Shown here one piece after another: positions 59,955 through 64,000 of a stretch of 64,000 nucleotides of DNA (position 1 is the stretch's first letter; each line of letters begins with the position of its first letter). Position numbers and translations under genes: made by a program. The notes below the pieces were generated by a model, which worked only from the letters and a program-made list of their open reading frames with translations, did not search any database and was not told the DNA's origin. This DNA comes from Planomicrobium sp. CPCC 101079 (GTDB lineage Bacteria > Bacillota > Bacilli > Bacillales_A > Planococcaceae), in assembly GCF_007859275.1 (NCBI RefSeq), contig NZ_VOHC01000021.1, positions 372,001-436,000 of the forward strand, read 5' to 3'.

Positions 59955-61172
59955 TTAAGTTTGAAGCGGCTGTGCTACTGTTTCGAAAGAATGCCGGTTT
60001 CTCGCAACGCCACTTGCTACGGCGGCTTTGGCAACCGCTTCTGCAACTGCTGGCGCTACACGCGCATCGAATGGCGGTGGAATGATAAAATCTTCGCGAA
60101 TTTCCTGATCGTTCAATAATTCGGCAATGGCTTCGACCGCAGCAATTTTCATAGCGTCGTTGATGTCGCTTGCCTGCACGTCAAGCGCTCCTCTGAATAT
60201 CCCTGGAAAAGCCAATACATTATTGACTTGGTTGGGAAAATCCGAACGCCCTGTACCAACCACTTTTGCGCCCGCTTCTTTCGCAAGATGAGGCAAAATT
60301 TCAGGATTCGGATTGGCCATGGCAAAAATAATTGAATCTTTGTTCATCGATTTGACCATTTCAGGTTTCAAGGCACCTTCAGCCGACACCCCGATGAAAA
60401 CGTCAGTTCCTTGGATAACTTCATCCAATAAACCCTTCTTCTTCTCACGATTTGTCATTCTGCCGATTTCTTCTTTATATGGGTTCATTCCATAGGTTCT
60501 CCCTTCAAAAATCGCGCCTTTCGTATCGCACATTACCATATCGGAAAAACCGTAGGAATGCAGAAGTTTGACGACTGCAATGCCGGCTGCCCCCGCTCCG
60601 TTCACTACCACTTTCGTCCCGGCTACTTTCCGCTTTGTCAGCTTTAACGCGTTAACAAGTCCAGCAAGTGTGACTATCGCTGTTCCATGCTGATCGTCGT
60701 GGAACACAGGAATATTCATCTCCTCTTTCAAGCGCTGCTCAATGATGAAACATGCTGGGGCTGAAATATCTTCTAAGTTCACTCCGCCAAATCCCGGTTC
60801 CAGCATTTTAACTGTTTGGATGATGGTTTCCGGATCCGTTGTATCAAGACAGATCGGGAATGCATCCACACCCGCAAAGGTTTTGAAAAGCAGCGCCTTC
60901 CCCTCCATGACCGGCAATGCCGCTGCTGGCCCTATATTGCCGAGCCCAAGGACTGCCGTACCGTCTGTCACAACGGCTACCGTATTTCCTTTCATCGTAT
61001 ATTCGTAAACTTTTTCCGGTTCTTCGGCAATTTCCTTGCATGGTTCTGCAACGCCAGGAGAATAGGCCAAGCTTAAATCACTCTGATTCTTTACTGCCAC
61101 TTTCGAACGAACTTCTAATTTCCCTTGATGCTTGCGATGCAGTTGAAGAGAATCGTTTTTCAAATTAGACAT
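59955..61172 (-). CDS. Malic enzyme, YtsJ-like
   Basis: Decarboxylates malate to pyruvate with NAD(P)+. 405 residues. Motifs: LSLAYSPGVAEPCKEI, GLGNIGPAAALPVMEGKALLFK, VFHDDQHGTAIVTLAG, catalytic NGAGAAGIAVVKLLHSYG (Rossmann), FAMANPNPEI. It is the short bacterial form and begins MSNLKNDSLQLHRK like B. subtilis YtsJ; the cofactor preference cannot be read from the sequence. Start at 61172 with GGGAG upstream. Confidence 0.92.
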   Translation of the reverse strand: MSNLKNDSLQLHRKHQGKLEVRSKVAVKNQSDLSLAYSPGVAEPCKEIAEEPEKVYEYTMKGNTVAVVTDGTAVLGLGNIGPAAALPVMEGKALLFKTFAGVDAFPICLDTTDPETIIQTVKMLEPGFGGVNLEDISAPACFIIEQRLKEEMNIPVFHDDQHGTAIVTLAGLVNALKLTKRKVAGTKVVVNGAGAAGIAVVKLLHSYGFSDMVMCDTKGAIFEGRTYGMNPYKEEIGRMTNREKKKGLLDEVIQGTDVFIGVSAEGALKPEMVKSMNKDSIIFAMANPNPEILPHLAKEAGAKVVGTGRSDFPNQVNNVLAFPGIFRGALDVQASDINDAMKIAAVEAIAELLNDQEIREDFIIPPPFDARVAPAVAEAVAKAAVASGVARNRHSFETVAQPLQT

Positions 61173-61347
61173 TGCCTCATCTCCCTTTTTCATATTTGTC
61201 TATTATAACGAATAAAATCAGAAATAAAAGATAATTTACAAATTTTTTAAACTTTTCAGACTTTAGTATGAGACATATAAAAGCCAGGTCAATAATTGGG
61301 CTTTCCATCTTGCCGATATTTTTTCTTCTATTATTTTATTCACCACA

Positions 61348-61375
61348 AAACCCGCACAAAGCTGCGCGGGTACAC
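61348..61375 (-). terminator. Terminator of the secreted-protein gene
   Basis: CCCGC/GCGGG hairpin with T-rich flank on the minus strand. Confidence 0.6.
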
Positions 61376-61384
61376 TTTTCTTCT

Positions 61385-62062
61385 CTATTGTTTTTTAATG
61401 GATTCGAGGCTTGATGTGACCTTGAAAGTGTTTTTTCCTTCTTTCATGATGAATTCGCGTTTCACTTCACCAAAGCCTTTCACAAAATACGTTCTGTTAA
61501 TAGCGCCATCTTTGCTTTTGCTCTCAAACACTATAGCTTTTTTGAATTTTTTGTAGGGAGTTGAAACAGCAGCATCTGTATTTACAATCTTGCGGCCATC
61601 TACGGTTTCCCCCTTTTTAATCGGGAATTTCAAGTAGACGGAAATCGGCTTTAACGCTCGTAATTGTTTTACTGTCGGATTATATTCTTTATAAAACTCC
61701 GCTTCCCATTTGACTAGTTCAACTCGGTTTTTGCTTAGGCGGTAAACCCGCAATACGACCGTTCCTCCATTATCTTCATAAAGCGCCACATGATTTTCTT
61801 TCAAATATTCTGTGCGGATAGTGAGATCAGCATATTCATTTCCTTTGCCTTCAAAATGGGCGGTTGTTCCATCTTTCATAAAATAGTCATACGCTTGAAG
61901 GCGATGAGATTTCTTGGCCACTGTGCCGATATCATTGCTGGCTGGCTGAACTGCTGCTGTGGAAACATCTGTTTTTGCCACTGACGCCGCTGAAGGCATG
62001 CCGACAAAAGCACTTAAAAACAAGACGACTACTAAAATGCCTGCTTTCATCAAATGTTTCAT
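61385..62062 (-). CDS. Secreted protein of unknown function
   Basis: 225 residues with a signal peptide KHLMKAGILVVVLFLSAFVGMPSAAS (probable cleavage after ASA/S). The rest is mixed and mature-like, with beta-rich stretches (VALYEDNGGTVVLRVYRLSKNRVELVKWEAEF, IVFESKSKDGAINRTYFVKG); no known domain. I start at 62062 with AAAAGGAGC upstream, since the next candidate (62083) is less well spaced. Possibly an extracellular binding protein. Confidence 0.72.
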   Translation of the reverse strand: MKHLMKAGILVVVLFLSAFVGMPSAASVAKTDVSTAAVQPASNDIGTVAKKSHRLQAYDYFMKDGTTAHFEGKGNEYADLTIRTEYLKENHVALYEDNGGTVVLRVYRLSKNRVELVKWEAEFYKEYNPTVKQLRALKPISVYLKFPIKKGETVDGRKIVNTDAAVSTPYKKFKKAIVFESKSKDGAINRTYFVKGFGEVKREFIMKEGKNTFKVTSSLESIKKQ

Positions 62063-62141
62063 TTTTCCCCGCTCCTTTTTCAAAGTAGACGTATACCAAT
62101 AAACCGGAGTTACACAAAAAATGATGAATTATAAAATAAAA

Positions 62142-62177
62142 AACTTGGCACCAAAGCAAAAATTCTTTGATGCCAAG
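62142..62177 (-). terminator. Terminator of the 109-residue gene
   Basis: CTTGGCACCAAAG/CTTTGATGCCAAG near-perfect stem, T-rich on the minus strand. Confidence 0.85.
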
Positions 62178-62182
62178 CGCCT

Positions 62183-62512
62183 TTACATATGCAGCGACTT
62201 ATCGTAGATCGGTTTCACATGAAGCTTATAATGTTTTTGCACTTCTTTAAAATCGTAAATGCGGCCTTCACTCTCTGAACTTTCAAGCCGTTCAATGTGT
62301 TCTTCAGCCAAGTCAGCCAAGTATTTTCCGATTGCCACTTTGTTTGGATACTTTTCTTTCACTTTCGCAATCAACGATTCATCCAGCATTTGGTTGAACG
62401 CGTAATAAACCGCCACATTGATAACTGTCAGCTCCTCTCCAGACGCATTAGAAATGATGTAATAATTTCCAAACTTATCTTTCAATAAATCCCTTTTCGC
62501 CTGAATATCCAC
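62183..62512 (-). CDS. Hypothetical protein
   Basis: 109 residues, not recognised. Charged, soluble and probably helical (DESLIAKVKEKYPNKVAIGKYLADLAEEHIERLE). Start is GTG at 62512 with AAGGAGGAG upstream. No hint from neighbours: a secreted protein on one side and a glycosyltransferase on the other. Confidence 0.65.
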   Translation of the reverse strand: MDIQAKRDLLKDKFGNYYIISNASGEELTVINVAVYYAFNQMLDESLIAKVKEKYPNKVAIGKYLADLAEEHIERLESSESEGRIYDFKEVQKHYKLHVKPIYDKSLHM

Positions 62513-62742
62513 AGTAATCTCCTCCTTTGATCTCTTTTCTCTTTTACCCGTTTTTTTATAGAATTAGACCTGGCGAAAATTTTACTAAACCGCATTTTCT
62601 GAAAAACAAGTGAAAGCAGAATGTGGAGCTTCATAGATAAATTGTTTTTGGCACTTTAGCGTTCTCAAGATTTAAAGAATCTTGAAGACTCATTTCATAT
62701 AATCTATAGCGTTTCGTCTTTTTTAAACACATTAGCAGCTAA
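62513..62742. other. Intergenic region without gene
   Basis: About 230 nt with no supported ORF. It carries a small inverted repeat CAAGATT-TAAAG-AATCTTG near 62668-62686 of unknown meaning. Confidence 0.4.
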
Positions 62743-62775
62743 AAAAATAACCTGTATAGAAAAATATCTACACAG
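62743..62775 (-). terminator. Terminator of the sugar transferase gene
   Basis: CCTGTATAG/CTACACAGG hairpin (one mismatch), T run on the minus strand, 35 nt past the stop. Confidence 0.7.
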
Positions 62776-62810
62776 GACAAAGAACTTTATTCTTTTATCA
62801 GACTGTGTGG

Positions 62811-63392
62811 TTATTCGAAATCAACCCGTACACTTTCAGTTTTCATCACATACCGAACTGTCCACAAAAGAACTTTCATATCCAATTGAAAACTCCTATT
62901 TCTCACATAATAAGAATCAAAAGCCACTTTTTCAAAATTAGAAATAAAATCGTGTCCTTTCACTTGAGTAAAGCCTGTGAGGCCTGGCACCAAATTGTTC
63001 ACACCCATTTCTTCCCGCATTCGAATGAGTTCGTATTGGTCATAAGGCGCGGGTCGCGGACCAACAAAAGACATCTCGCCACACAGTATATTCATAAGTT
63101 GAGGCAATTCGTCCAAGCTTGTTTTGCGCAGCCACCTGCCATACCGTGTAACATCATCTTTCATGTTTAAAGGGTTCTCTGTTGATCCATCAAGCGTATG
63201 CAAATTCATCGTGCGGAACTTGTAGATTTCGAATGTTTTACCTTCCTTGCCAATCCGTTTTTCCCGGAACAAAACAGGGCCATTAGAGTCCACTTTAATA
63301 ATAAGCGCTATAGTAAAAAAAAGTGGACTGAGGAGAGTGAGTGCAATCAATGATATGCAAAGATCAAATACCCTTTTAGAGATTCCATACAT
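62811..63392 (-). CDS. Bacterial sugar transferase (initiating glycosyl-1-phosphate transferase)
   Basis: 193 residues, PglC/WbaP C-terminal type. An N-terminal hydrophobic reentrant segment (FDLCISLIALTLLSPLFFTIALII), the KIRFTM-like EIYKFRTMNLHT, SLDELPQLMNIL, and MSFVGPRPAPYDQYEL motifs are present, which transfer a sugar-1-phosphate to undecaprenyl phosphate to begin a polysaccharide or glycan. Start at 63392 with GGGAGAGG upstream. The next gene, a DegT-type aminotransferase, suggests bacillosamine- or viosamine-like sugars. Confidence 0.92.
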   Translation of the reverse strand: MYGISKRVFDLCISLIALTLLSPLFFTIALIIKVDSNGPVLFREKRIGKEGKTFEIYKFRTMNLHTLDGSTENPLNMKDDVTRYGRWLRKTSLDELPQLMNILCGEMSFVGPRPAPYDQYELIRMREEMGVNNLVPGLTGFTQVKGHDFISNFEKVAFDSYYVRNRSFQLDMKVLLWTVRYVMKTESVRVDFE

Positions 63393-63430
63393 TTTATCCT
63401 CTCCCAATAATAGAAATAAATGCGTTCATC

Positions 63431-64000
63431 TCAGGAGAATAATTTTTTCAGATTGTTTATTACTCGATCTTGATGCGCCTTGCTCAAACTCGAACTAGAA
63501 GGAAGGCATAGTCCTTGCTCAAACAGTACATCACTAGTCGGTTTTTCATCTCCTGCTGTGAAAAATAAACAGTCTTTGAAAATCGGCTGCTGATGCAACG
63601 GTTTCCAGACATGGCGCGTTTCAATATTTTCGGCACTTAATGCAGACATGACGTCGCTTGGTGTCACTGAAGACAAATGGGGATCTATTGTCAGAACGGA
63701 CAACCACCTGTTGGAATAAGTTCCTTCAAGTTCAGGCTGGAATTTTATAGCCCTAATTCCGCTTAATCCCTCTTCATATGCCCTATAGACGCTCCTTCTT
63801 GCGGCAACTCGGTCTTCTATGACTTCCAACTGCGCCCTTCCAATCCCTGCTAGGATATTACTCATGCGATAGTTAAAGCCTATTTTGCTATGTTGGTAAT
63901 AAGGAGCTGGATCTTTTGCTTGAGATGCCAAGAACTTTGTGTATTCAATTGCATTTAAATCGTTCGAAACAAGCATGCCTCCGCCTGAAGTTGTAATAAT
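63431..64000 (-). CDS. DegT/DnrJ/EryC1/StrS-type aminotransferase, 5' end outside window
   Basis: C-terminal 190 residues of a PLP-dependent sugar aminotransferase; the frame remains open to the window edge with TTSGGGMLVSNDL, the region just after the PLP lysine. GFNYRMSNILAGIGRAQLEVIEDRVAARR and ETRHVWKPLHQQP are family features. It is likely to make an amino sugar for the polysaccharide or O-glycan whose synthesis begins with the next gene. Confidence 0.9.
   Translation of the reverse strand: MITTSGGGMLVSNDLNAIEYTKFLASQAKDPAPYYQHSKIGFNYRMSNILAGIGRAQLEVIEDRVAARRSVYRAYEEGLSGIRAIKFQPELEGTYSNRWLSVLTIDPHLSSVTPSDVMSALSAENIETRHVWKPLHQQPIFKDCLFFTAGDEKPTSDVLFEQGLCLPSSSSLSKAHQDRVINNLKKLFS

Overview
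The window looks like chromosome of a low-to-moderate GC Gram-positive rod of the order Bacillales, most probably family Planococcaceae (Planococcus/Planomicrobium-like). The basis is the B. subtilis-like order prfB-secA-hpf ... comFC-comFA ... degU-degS-yvyE-LCP-tagO, typical AAGGAGG ribosome binding sites, SigB-type stress promoters, an S-box riboswitch and an NprR/PlcR-like regulator. This assignment is inference from gene content; no database was searched.

Layout. 1-12.7 kb: translation, secretion and competence core: prfB (partial, with its programmed +1 frameshift site), secA, long-form hpf, a short-chain dehydrogenase where B. subtilis carries a flagellar block, comFC/comFA, a lipoprotein, degU/degS, a YigZ/YvyE protein, an LCP cell-wall ligase and tagO. 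13-15.7 kb: stress genes (a small repeat protein, a CsbD-like protein, two general-stress-protein-17M paralogues), three of them with SigB-like promoters. 16.1-17.8 kb: the most striking locus, an XRE-HTH/TPR regulator of NprR size followed at once by a secreted precursor carrying seven copies of VADRIPEPW, six of them in identical 14-residue units. I read it as a multi-copy peptide-pheromone quorum-sensing pair. 17.9-23.1 kb: pgi, a Ca2+/H+ exchanger, an alkyltransferase-like protein and three genes that look polysaccharide related (unknown protein, GNAT, Wzz). 23.4-24.2 kb: a non-coding, GC-rich mosaic of structured repeats between two copies of one terminator.

24.2-30.1 kb: a small winged-helix protein, an operon for uptake and hydrolysis of N-acyl/N-carbamoyl amino acids (transporter, M20D amidohydrolase, carbamoylase) and an SSADH. 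30.2-34.9 kb: hom-thrC-thrB and a divergent aspartate kinase. 35.0-37.6 kb: an AttM-like lactonase with an Fe-alcohol dehydrogenase, and a cupin. 37.9-40.5 kb: a rifamycin-phosphotransferase/PEP-synthase-like enzyme. 40.6-50.2 kb: one long minus-strand hexuronate region (LacI regulator, KdgK, YjmC-like dehydrogenase, TRAP transporter PQM, YjmD-like dehydrogenase, KdgA, UxuA, UxuB-like SDR).

50.4-64 kb: mixed housekeeping genes: HAD hydrolase, pcp, an amino-acid ABC importer, a class A beta-lactamase-like protein, a luciferase-like monooxygenase, small unknown proteins, a stand-alone ribT, an S-box-controlled MetE-like methyltransferase, malic enzyme, a secreted protein, and at the right edge a sugar transferase and a truncated DegT-type aminotransferase that open a polysaccharide cluster. 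Where SecA, ComF, DegSU and TagO genes stand the order is conserved and ordinary; the accessory interest is concentrated at 13-18 kb, 23-24 kb and 35-50 kb.
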